A stretch of 45,425 nt of DNA from Myxococcales bacterium. GTDB lineage: Bacteria; Myxococcota_A; UBA9042; GCA-2863065. Positions 30,101-37,291 of the stretch are shown here, piece by piece. The position numbers and the translations under genes are program-made. The stretch spans positions 1 to 45,425 of the forward strand of contig JADMJS010000093.1 of NCBI GenBank assembly GCA_018780435.1. The letters run 5' to 3'. Every line of letters starts with the position of its first letter. Position 1 is the first letter of the stretch. Below the pieces are notes generated by a model that saw nothing but the letters and a program-made list of their open reading frames with translations, made no database searches and was not told where the DNA came from.

Positions 30101-33100
30101 CCCGGTTTTGTCGTCTCCGTCACCTGTGCGAACGCCTGCGTCCCGACTTGTCTCAGTGGGTGTGGTCCCGATGGATGCGGTGGCGTCTGCGGAGTCTGCG
30201 GCGATGGTGACCCCTGCACGAGTGATGTCTGCACCGCCCTAGGCTGCGTGAGCACCCCGATCCCGGGCTGCTGTCAGGTCAACGATGACTGCCCCGGGAC
30301 CGCGGGGTGTGACGTCGCCTTCTGCGACGGAGGGACGTGCCGCACCGTCCAGATTGCGGGATGTTGTGCCGTGGACGCCGACTGTCCGCCCGGGGGCCCG
30401 TGCGACGTAGTCTCGTGCGTCGCGGGCGAGTGCGCCCTCCCAGTGCCGCTGCCGGGCTGCTGTGCCATGGACTCCGATTGCGAAGACGATCGCGCCTGCA
30501 CCGAAGACCGGTGCATCGCGGGCCGCTGCGAACATGCTTTCGTTGCGCCCTGTTGCGCGACGGTCGCGGACTGTCCGAGCGTGGGGCCTTGTGAGATCGG
30601 GACGTGCGTCGCCGGCACGTGTGGCAGCGTCGGTGTGCCCTTCTGCTGCTCCGGCGCTGACGCGTGTGACGACGGCAAGCCCTGCACGGTCGACCTCTGT
30701 GGTTCGGCGGGAAGTTGCTATCACGACGTCATCCCGGATTGCTGTGACACCGATGGGGACTGTGGAGGCGCGTCGTCGCCGTGCAAGGCCTCGCGGTGCC
30801 TCGGTGGGGTCTGCGTGACCAACGTCGACCCGGGCGCATGTTGCCTCCTTGACTCCGATTGTTCGACGGGTGACCCCTGCCTTCAGCCGAGCTGTGTGCT
30901 CGGCGTCTGCAACGCCACGCCGGTCCCGGGTTGCTGCATCGACGCGCTCGATTGTCCTGCCGCCGGACCTTGTGAAGATGTCGCGTGCATCAGCGGAAGC
31001 TGCGTGAGCCGCACGCGAACCGAGTGTTGTGTCACGTCGGCCGGATGTGACGATGGCTCGCCGTGTACGGTCGATGGGTGCTTCTCCGGTCAGTGTCGGC
31101 ACGACCTCATCACCGGTTGTTGCGCATGGGACGAAGATTGCGACGACGGTGATCCCTGTACAGAGGACCAATGTTCCGCCGGGGCATGCAAACACGCCGA
31201 AGTTCCCGAGTGCTGCAAAGTCGCTGCGGACTGCGGCGCCGGCCCTTGTCTCACGGCCAGTTGCATCGACGGTGCGTGCGTCTACGACAGCGTCGCCGGA
31301 TGCTGTGGGACGAGCGCTGACTGTCAGACCGCGGCGCCTTGCTTGAACTCGGCCTGTATCGCCGGGACGTGTGTGCTGAGCCAGAAGCCCGGGTGTTGCA
31401 CTCGCCGCTCCGACTGCCCTGAACCCGGGATCCCGTGCGCCAAAGCGGCCTGCATTCAGTCGCAGTGCAAGACCGTGACGGTCACTGGCTGTTGTGCTGA
31501 CGCCACCACGTGCTCGCCGGCCGGTGGCTGCTCTGAAGCGACCTGCGTGGGCTCGACCTGTACCAACGTCACCGTCGACGGCTGCTGCACGTCCCTCGTT
31601 GATTGCGTCGGACCCGCTCTCTCGTGCGGCAACGGGGTGTGCGCCGATGCGTCCTGTACGGTCGCCGAGGGGCCCGACTGCTGCAATGTCGATGACGATT
31701 GTGGCGAGCCATCCGACGCGTGCACCAAGGCGGCTTGTGTCGGGAACGTGTGCGTGGCGGTGGCTGTCCCGGGATGTTGCCAGACCAGTGCCGACTGCGG
31801 CGGCGGCGGAGGGTGCACGCCTGATGTCTGCGTGTTTGGGCGCTGTCAGCCCTCCAAGCCGCTCCCAGGGTGTTGCGAGAACGCGTCCGATTGCCCCGCA
31901 CCCGGTGCGCCTTGTTCGCTGCGCGACTGTGTCTCTGGACAGTGTATCGAGCGACCCATCGTCGGGTGTTGTGCCGCAGACATCGAGTGTGCCGGCCTCG
32001 TAGCCGGCCCCTGCGACCACGCCCGTTGTGAGGCGGGCTCGTGCGTCGTCGTTCGCGACCCCGGATGTTGTGCATCGCCCGTCGACTGCGCCTTCGAGTC
32101 GAGCTGCGCGCTCCCGACCTGCCAAGAGAGCGCCTGTGCCTTCCAGCTTTCGCCAGGGTGTTGCATCACGGACGACGACTGTCCGGGCGATGGGGCGTGC
32201 GGAATAGGTCGATGTGAAGGCGGGGCCTGTACGGTCGTGGAGGCCTCAGCTGGGTGTTGCGATTACGACGACGACTGCGCCTCCGAGGACCCTTGCTTCA
32301 TCGCGACGTGTGAGGACAACCGATGTCTGGCACGGCCGATCCCGGGTTGTTGCGACGCGAGCACGGACTGCCTAGAGGACGAGGACCTGTGCGTCACGGC
32401 TGCCTGTTCGGAGGGGCAGTGCCAGTGGTCGAGCAACGCCGGGTGTTGTCAGGTCGACGAGGACTGCCCCGGAGCGGGAACTTGCACGATCGGCCGTTGC
32501 GAAGGCGGGCAATGCGTCACGACCTTCCAGCCCTCGTGCTCGAGTGGCAGTTGTCTCTTCCACAGCTTCGAACCCGGCCTGCAGGCGTCGACCAATATCG
32601 CCCTGTCTGGGGGCTTCGTGGCCGCCTCCGGCAACGCCCTGGCCGGCGACGGTGACGCGCGAGTGACGCTGTCCACTGGGCCTGCGACCACGGCGACGCT
32701 ATCACTGTCGCCGCTCACCACCGCGGCGGGCGCCTCACTTCGGTTCTTCTATCGACTCGAAGTGCCCTTCGGCGACTGCGATGGCGGCTCGCTACGCGTC
32801 GAGACTCGAGCTGGCGACACCGGGCCCTGGATGGAGCGCTGGCGCCAATGCGCCGACACGGCGTCCTCCTCGGTCGCTATCGCCCTCCCAATGAGCGTCG
32901 TTCCGCTCTCCGTGCGGCTCCTCGTCGTCAGCAAGGGGGCTGGCGTTGTCTCCGCCGCGATCGACGACCTCGCCGTCGCCGGCTGCGTCCTCACCTGTGG
33001 CTCGATCTGCGATGATGGAAACCCCTGTACGGTCGATGTGTGCAGCGCGGGAAAGTGCTCCACGACACCCAAGCTGGGCTGCTGCAGCTCGGATGCAGAC

Positions 33101-35851
33101 TGCTCGGACGGCGACCCTTGCACTCACGAGGCGTGCAGTGCGGTCGGCTGTGTGGTCACCGCCGCCAGCGATTGCCCCGTAACCGGCTGTTTCGAAGAGC
33201 GTTTCTCGGCGCCGGCGCTGCTCGGGACGTCAAGCTCAGGCGTCCCGACGCGCGCCTTCGCGTCGGGCCTCACGGCCACGTTGCCCTTCGATCGCCTCAC
33301 TGCCGGCTCACTCTCGCCCGGGGGTCACCTCGGGCTCTTCAGCAATCCGGGAGACGTCGGCGAGACGCCCTCCGTGACTCTGCCGCCCTTTCAGAGCGCC
33401 TCGGGGACGCCCATCGTCTTGAGGTTCGCGTTGCGGCAAGGCCTCGGGTCCGCGTGCGAGCTCGGGCGCTTGCACGTCGAGCAGGGCAGTCAGAGTGTCG
33501 CCCTGCCTTGTGGTTTCCACGACTGGCGCGCTGTCTCGATCCCGCTGACGGGGCAGGGGAGGGTCCGTATTCGACTCGACGTCTACCAGTCCGGGGCCGC
33601 CGTCGAGTTCGACGACGTGCGCCTCTCGGGCCCCTGCCATGCCACCGAGTGTGAGACCGCGACCGACTGTGACGACGGCGACGCGTGCACTGCGGATGGC
33701 TGCGACGGGTCGTATCGTTGCGTCCACACCGCTATCGAGCAGTGTTGCGAGCAGGACGCTGACTGCGTCACCGGAGCGCCGTGCGAGCTGGTCCACTGTA
33801 GTGCGGGCCGGTGCGCGCGCGACCTGACGGCGGGTTGCGCCGCTGGGGCGTGCGCCTGGTTCGACGCGGACGAGCTTTCCCCCCTCGCCGACCCGACGGT
33901 GTGGACTCGCGTCGGCGATAACCTCGAGGGGCCGCCTCCCGGTTGGTCAGGGAGCGACGACCTGCACATTGGCTTCGCCCGGGTCCTCGCCGGGGGCGTG
34001 ACCTTACGTGTGCGCCTCGACGCCGAGCTGCCAGGAGACTGCGCGATGGCTGGCGCTCTCCTGCTCGTGGACTCGGAGGTGGTCGCCGTTCTCTGTAACG
34101 CCACTGCCAGCACCGGCGACACCGCCGGTGGCCGCGTCCTCGAGGCCGATCTAACGCGCTTCGCGGGTAGGGCCGTCGCCCTCCGACTTCGCGTCCACCG
34201 CCGCAGCGACGCGCCCGAGGTGTCCTTGCGGCTCCGAGAGGTGCGCCTCGAGGGCGACTGCGTCGCGGCCGAGTGCCGCACGGGTACGGACTGCGATGAT
34301 CAGGAGGTCTGTACGGACGATCTCTGTCTCGGCGACCGCTGCGTTCGGCGCACGCGGTCAGGGGCATGCTCCGATGGAGACGCCTGCACTGGGCCCGATC
34401 GGTGCGACGAGGGCTCGTGCGAGTCGCCGCTCACTGGGTGTGATGACGGGAACCCGTGCACGGACGATGCCTGCCACCCGCGCCTCGGCTGTCTGTACAC
34501 TCCGAACGTGAGCATTTGCTCGGATGGCGAGGTTTGTACGGTGGGCGATCGTTGCAGCGCCGGCAGTTGCACCGGGACGCCCCTCGTCTGCTTCGACGGG
34601 AACGAGTGCACCCGGGACGGTTGCGAGGCCGGTCTCGGCTGCCTCTTCGAGCCGGAGCCTCAGTGGGTAACCTGCGCGTCCGGTGGCGGGCTCTGCTGGG
34701 ACGGTTTCTGTGCGGAGTGGGAGGTCGGCCTCTCCAGTGAAGCCGAGTCGGCGCTGACGGCCATTCGATCTCGGACGCTCGCCGAACCACTGCTCGCGGT
34801 CGGCCAGCTCGGCGGGACCCCGACCGTCTTCACCCTCGACCAGTTCACGCTCGAAGCGACTCCGATCCCGGTGGTCGCGGCCGCCGATGGTGCGCTCGGC
34901 GACGGTCTAACCGCGATGACACACGACGTCGCCGTCGGCGGCCACGGTATCGTGGAGCTGTCGACCGGCGACGTCACGTCGCTCGAGACCGCGCCGGGCG
35001 CTGTCCTGCGAGCGGCGACGGCCGTCGGACAGACCTTGTTCGTGGCCGGAGACGGCGACGGAGTGGCTCGGACGCGTTCGACACTGTTCCGGTGCTCCCT
35101 TGGCACCGGGCTCGGAAAGTGCCAGCGGATGCCGATCGTCTTTGGCCAGACGGAGTGCGGCCGACAGATACCCTTTCAGGCCCGGGCGCTCTCGGCGCTC
35201 ACGTCTCAGTCACTCTTCGTGGGCGGCTTCTCGCTCGACGATGGCAACGCGGTCGCGCGCGTCGCGACCTGGGACGGCAATGTCGACACCGAGTGTATGG
35301 CGCTCGACGTCCACAGCGGCCGCGTCAGCTATGCCGTCGGGACGCCAGCGCCGCTCCGGCTCGATCGGCTCCCGCCGGGGCGCGCGGAGGGGGTCCTCGC
35401 ACTCGCGAGTGCGTTCGGTGGCGCGACCTCCGGCACGGTTGTCGCGGGTGGGCATGGCGGAATGCTGGCGTCTTGGGACGCGCTGACGGGATGGCGTGTC
35501 CTGGAGCCGCAGGGCTTTCCCGCCGCGTCACTCTGGTCCGACCGTCACGATGTCCAGGCGATGATCATGAGTGGCGGCGACCTCCACGTCGTCGGAGATG
35601 GCGCCGGGATCATACGTTCGGGATGTCGCCACGGCTTCTACTTGCACGCGCGTCGCGAAGGCGGCCATTGGATCTTTGACGCGCTGGCGCCACTCCCCGA
35701 GTCCCTTGCCGACTGCGGTCCGGCGCCGCACGACGGCATCGCGCTGCGAGGTATTGCCCTGGACGGGCTCACGCGCGACCTCATCGTGGTCGGGTCGCAT
35801 CGCGAAGGCGGCGTGTTGCGGGCCCTCGCGGCCCGATTGCGACGACCATGA
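27179..35851 (+). CDS. giant Cys-rich multidomain (probable lipo)protein
   Basis: A ~2,890-aa exported protein of unknown function. The GTG at 27179 (AGGA 10 nt upstream) gives an N-terminal hydrophobic stretch WRALVLCIIVASSRC; Cys after SSR may be a lipidation site, although Arg at -1 is atypical. In order it has: ~15 CDDGDPCT-type Cys modules (from residue ~179), a CVNTVDDDADGSVDC motif and a PPC-like beta domain (~840-985), 24 tandem CC-type modules (~1031-1785), three beta-sandwich, MAM-like domains (~1792-1939, 2002-2154, 2220-2364) alternating with more CDDG modules, and a Cys-poor C-terminal ~395 residues with repeated beta motifs (VAGDG, VVAGGHGG, HVVGDG), suggesting a propeller. It starts 112 bp after tssH and overlaps the next gene by 4 bp. 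It is probably a disulfide-stiffened surface stalk or adhesin; a secreted effector role is less likely. Confidence 0.8.
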   Translation: MPEAAPLSSAPASRGLPAPTRAASWRALVLCIIVASSRCASDVGSAAGTDSDAIEPETISVTDVIASADVDAGGPLHPPCTANVDCANVFAGLGACEVAMCRPVGPGGALGCLRELRPAESLCTDPSDRCATEARCSEAGRCERVATRTCDTPQCHVGLGCNPTTGECELEPSADGLTCDDGDPCTADDRCQDGTCTAGAPVAQCACVRDADCAGGSDVCAGVPACQLGRCVVLPPGGLVCSQAATGSCEAVVCAEGACAVAPLEDGAPCDDGNGCTNGDACKSGVCGGESSESCGCKSDMDCAMFDDLDACNGAVRCDTATGTCRVDPATRVVCPATAECRVSACQKATGLCVESSEADGVSCSDGDACTLADRCEGGSCTPGPAATCGPPSSCDGQPCSPACLRQLTCDPAVGCPVDASYLETGTSCIDGDACILDDVCIAGVCTPGTISVSCADANVCTLDACVDGTCVTTPSSDTCDDGDPCSLGDQCALGECVAGTSLDCDDGDPCTTDFCLPGDGCASILNTAACDDGDPCSVGDRCQSGQCKPGSKLCPCSEDADCAPPGFGSCTGVWHCIASQCVLETSAAVPCTSPADSCSASVCSFITGQCSIAMLPDGSACSDGNVCTSDDRCVAGTCQLGAMTTCDDGEECTADVCAPEVGCTFAPLAIPCDDGDACTEADACITGTCTGVPICTCAADSDCPAPANLCNGISRCVDGACVPDPTTTVICPPSGPCRTSSCDPKSGQCNTIAISNDAPCNDLDACTETDRCRLGNCRGVPRSCDDGNYCTTDLCSPTVGCAYVSSVGPCNDGDPCTANERCVLGDCVGSSSACAEDCVNTVDDDADGSVDCADADCGGSASCSPCHVAPPLVCGVSTPGALADDAPSQVGTTSCGNGPLADRLYRFTTTQSGPVAVTLLSGADRFSLRVLASGPGGACDATACKAAGPEASFQAVAGVEYHVVVEKLFSGGAPGFVVSVTCANACVPTCLSGCGPDGCGGVCGVCGDGDPCTSDVCTALGCVSTPIPGCCQVNDDCPGTAGCDVAFCDGGTCRTVQIAGCCAVDADCPPGGPCDVVSCVAGECALPVPLPGCCAMDSDCEDDRACTEDRCIAGRCEHAFVAPCCATVADCPSVGPCEIGTCVAGTCGSVGVPFCCSGADACDDGKPCTVDLCGSAGSCYHDVIPDCCDTDGDCGGASSPCKASRCLGGVCVTNVDPGACCLLDSDCSTGDPCLQPSCVLGVCNATPVPGCCIDALDCPAAGPCEDVACISGSCVSRTRTECCVTSAGCDDGSPCTVDGCFSGQCRHDLITGCCAWDEDCDDGDPCTEDQCSAGACKHAEVPECCKVAADCGAGPCLTASCIDGACVYDSVAGCCGTSADCQTAAPCLNSACIAGTCVLSQKPGCCTRRSDCPEPGIPCAKAACIQSQCKTVTVTGCCADATTCSPAGGCSEATCVGSTCTNVTVDGCCTSLVDCVGPALSCGNGVCADASCTVAEGPDCCNVDDDCGEPSDACTKAACVGNVCVAVAVPGCCQTSADCGGGGGCTPDVCVFGRCQPSKPLPGCCENASDCPAPGAPCSLRDCVSGQCIERPIVGCCAADIECAGLVAGPCDHARCEAGSCVVVRDPGCCASPVDCAFESSCALPTCQESACAFQLSPGCCITDDDCPGDGACGIGRCEGGACTVVEASAGCCDYDDDCASEDPCFIATCEDNRCLARPIPGCCDASTDCLEDEDLCVTAACSEGQCQWSSNAGCCQVDEDCPGAGTCTIGRCEGGQCVTTFQPSCSSGSCLFHSFEPGLQASTNIALSGGFVAASGNALAGDGDARVTLSTGPATTATLSLSPLTTAAGASLRFFYRLEVPFGDCDGGSLRVETRAGDTGPWMERWRQCADTASSSVAIALPMSVVPLSVRLLVVSKGAGVVSAAIDDLAVAGCVLTCGSICDDGNPCTVDVCSAGKCSTTPKLGCCSSDADCSDGDPCTHEACSAVGCVVTAASDCPVTGCFEERFSAPALLGTSSSGVPTRAFASGLTATLPFDRLTAGSLSPGGHLGLFSNPGDVGETPSVTLPPFQSASGTPIVLRFALRQGLGSACELGRLHVEQGSQSVALPCGFHDWRAVSIPLTGQGRVRIRLDVYQSGAAVEFDDVRLSGPCHATECETATDCDDGDACTADGCDGSYRCVHTAIEQCCEQDADCVTGAPCELVHCSAGRCARDLTAGCAAGACAWFDADELSPLADPTVWTRVGDNLEGPPPGWSGSDDLHIGFARVLAGGVTLRVRLDAELPGDCAMAGALLLVDSEVVAVLCNATASTGDTAGGRVLEADLTRFAGRAVALRLRVHRRSDAPEVSLRLREVRLEGDCVAAECRTGTDCDDQEVCTDDLCLGDRCVRRTRSGACSDGDACTGPDRCDEGSCESPLTGCDDGNPCTDDACHPRLGCLYTPNVSICSDGEVCTVGDRCSAGSCTGTPLVCFDGNECTRDGCEAGLGCLFEPEPQWVTCASGGGLCWDGFCAEWEVGLSSEAESALTAIRSRTLAEPLLAVGQLGGTPTVFTLDQFTLEATPIPVVAAADGALGDGLTAMTHDVAVGGHGIVELSTGDVTSLETAPGAVLRAATAVGQTLFVAGDGDGVARTRSTLFRCSLGTGLGKCQRMPIVFGQTECGRQIPFQARALSALTSQSLFVGGFSLDDGNAVARVATWDGNVDTECMALDVHSGRVSYAVGTPAPLRLDRLPPGRAEGVLALASAFGGATSGTVVAGGHGGMLASWDALTGWRVLEPQGFPAASLWSDRHDVQAMIMSGGDLHVVGDGAGIIRSGCRHGFYLHARREGGHWIFDALAPLPESLADCGPAPHDGIALRGIALDGLTRDLIVVGSHREGGVLRALAARLRRP
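27713..30250 (+). repeat. CDDGDPCT-type Cys module array (N-terminal)
   Basis: About 15 degenerate modules of the form C-(D/S)DG-x-x-C-T-x-x-D-x-C-x-x-G-x-C are separated by variable linkers, with longer spacer blocks rich in CACVRDADC-type motifs. A PPC-like domain (~29780-30120) sits before the last copy. Boundaries are approximate. Confidence 0.75.
30269..32540 (+). repeat. 24-copy CC-type Cys module array
   Basis: There are 24 successive modules starting with CC, of the pattern G-CC-x4-D-C-x(4-7)-C-x3-C-x2-G-x-C. The first CC is at 30269 and the last at 32444, giving a mean period of ~31.5 residues (~95 bp). Each carries six cysteines. Copies are divergent in sequence, so the array is old rather than a recent expansion. 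Confidence 0.85.
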
Positions 35852-37068
35852 CCGACCGCTGCCCGAAGTGTGGGGCCGACGTACGAGTCGGCGACGTGGA
35901 GTGCGGCCGCTGCGGGGTCATCCTGAAGAAGGCGCGCGCTGTCGCGACGCCACCGCAAGCGGTCACACCATCGACATTCGCACCGTCGGCTCCGGCGGGG
36001 CCGGTTCGAGAGCACGTGAGCCCAACCCGGTCCACGGCGACCGTGTCGGCCGACACCCCGCCGTTGAACTTGCCGGTGACGCGGCCGGGCCTACGTGCGC
36101 GTCGAGACGTGCTCGAGTCACTCGCTCGGCTGTTCGAAGCAGGCGTGCCGCCCTCGGAGGCGCTCAAGACGCTCGCGCCTATGGCCTCCGGTTCGCTACG
36201 GCGCAGCCTCCCGGCCGTGGCTGCCGCGCTCGACGGTGGAGCGACCCTCGCCGCCGCCTTCGAGGTCGCGCCCGACCTCATCGACCCGTCGGACCGCGGG
36301 CTCATCCGTGCCGCCGAGGCGATCGGCGAAGTCGATGGCGCGTTCCGCGCGTTGGCGCTCGCGCTGGAGCAGCGTATCGCGCTCCGAGCCCGACTGATCC
36401 GTGCCGTCGCGTATCCGGTCTTCCTGCTCGTCACGGGCGTCCTCCTCAGCCCACTCCCGAGCGTGTTCCTGTCCGGTCGTTCCTACCTCGCCGCCCTGGT
36501 CCCGTCTCTCGTGTGGGCGGCCGCCCTCATCGGGCTCGCGGGAGCGCTCGTCGCCGTCTCCGCGATGCCCGCCGTTCGCGTCCTCTTCTGGAAGCTCCCG
36601 TGGCCTGCGACGCTCTACGTTCGTCACGTTCGGAACCGCTTCGCGCGCGGCCTCTCGGCGGCGCTCGGGGCCGGACTCGGCGCGAGAGACGCGCTCGGAC
36701 TCGCCGCCGGTACGACCACGGACCTCCACGCCGAGCGAGCCATCGCGCGCCTTTCGCTCGACGACGCCCTGTCTGCGAGTCTCTTCCGAGCGCAGCTCAT
36801 CGCCCCCGAAGAACGAGTGGTGATCGTGGCCGCGGAGCGTTCGGGGCGGATGCCAGACGCACTCGCCGACCTGGCCACGCGAGGTGAGGAATCCCTGGCG
36901 CGCGGCATGACGACGGCGATGTGGCTCCTGAACATCACTGTGACCGGCATCGCCGTCTTCATGGCGGTGCAGTCGGTGCTCGAGGGCCATCGCGCCATCA
37001 CCTCCGCCGTCGACGGGGCCATGAAAGAGCTGGAGCGAGAGCTCCCGCCAGGATTCACCCTCGATTGA
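35848..37068 (+). CDS. GspF/PilC-like inner-membrane protein with N-terminal zinc ribbon
   Basis: A 406-aa membrane protein of the type II secretion/type IV pilus F family. Residues 5-23 form a Cys4 zinc ribbon (CPKCGADV...CGRCG). A Pro/Ala/Thr-rich linker follows, then two F-type helical domains (~85-200 with ESLARLFEAGVPPSEALKTL, and ~265-360 with FARGLSAALGAGLGARDAL and ERSGRMPDALADLA). Membrane helices follow each (YPVFLLVTGVLLS, AALIGLAGALVAV, and a C-terminal NITVTGIAVFMAVQSVL). F-family proteins are platform proteins that work with a GspE/PilB ATPase, but none is encoded here. Its ATG overlaps the giant gene's stop (ATGA), so the two are coupled. It may help export or anchor the giant protein; this is inference. 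Confidence 0.8.
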   Translation: MTDRCPKCGADVRVGDVECGRCGVILKKARAVATPPQAVTPSTFAPSAPAGPVREHVSPTRSTATVSADTPPLNLPVTRPGLRARRDVLESLARLFEAGVPPSEALKTLAPMASGSLRRSLPAVAAALDGGATLAAAFEVAPDLIDPSDRGLIRAAEAIGEVDGAFRALALALEQRIALRARLIRAVAYPVFLLVTGVLLSPLPSVFLSGRSYLAALVPSLVWAAALIGLAGALVAVSAMPAVRVLFWKLPWPATLYVRHVRNRFARGLSAALGAGLGARDALGLAAGTTTDLHAERAIARLSLDDALSASLFRAQLIAPEERVVIVAAERSGRMPDALADLATRGEESLARGMTTAMWLLNITVTGIAVFMAVQSVLEGHRAITSAVDGAMKELERELPPGFTLD

Positions 37069-37079
37069 CCGTGTCGGGG

Positions 37080-37093
37080 CGCGCCATGGCGCG
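37080..37093 (+). terminator. palindrome after the GspF-like gene
   Basis: CGCGCCATGGCGCG is a perfect 14-bp palindrome starting 11 nt after the stop, with a T-rich stretch (TTTTCTTT) at 37101-37108. As a hairpin it has a 5-bp stem and a CATG loop. It is a weak candidate for terminating the tssE-to-gspF-like transcript. Confidence 0.35.
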
Positions 37094-37291
37094 TCTCCAG
37101 TTTTCTTTATACAGGGCTGACCACAAATCCACGTGCCGAGAGCTCGTCTCGGGTCGATAACCTCCAGGGCGACGTGGTCGCCCGGGCTCGTGAGGTTCGA
37201 GCTCGCTCGCTGCGCAACATCGGGGAAACCCCTAGTCCAATGAATTCTACTGTACACTTACGGGGATGGATGATTAGGGTGCGCCGCAATA

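Noticed and set aside
30269..32540. Possible CRISPR-like repeat structure
   Set aside because: The regular ~95-bp periodicity comes from in-frame cysteine codons; repeats are divergent and there are no identical direct repeats with unique spacers.
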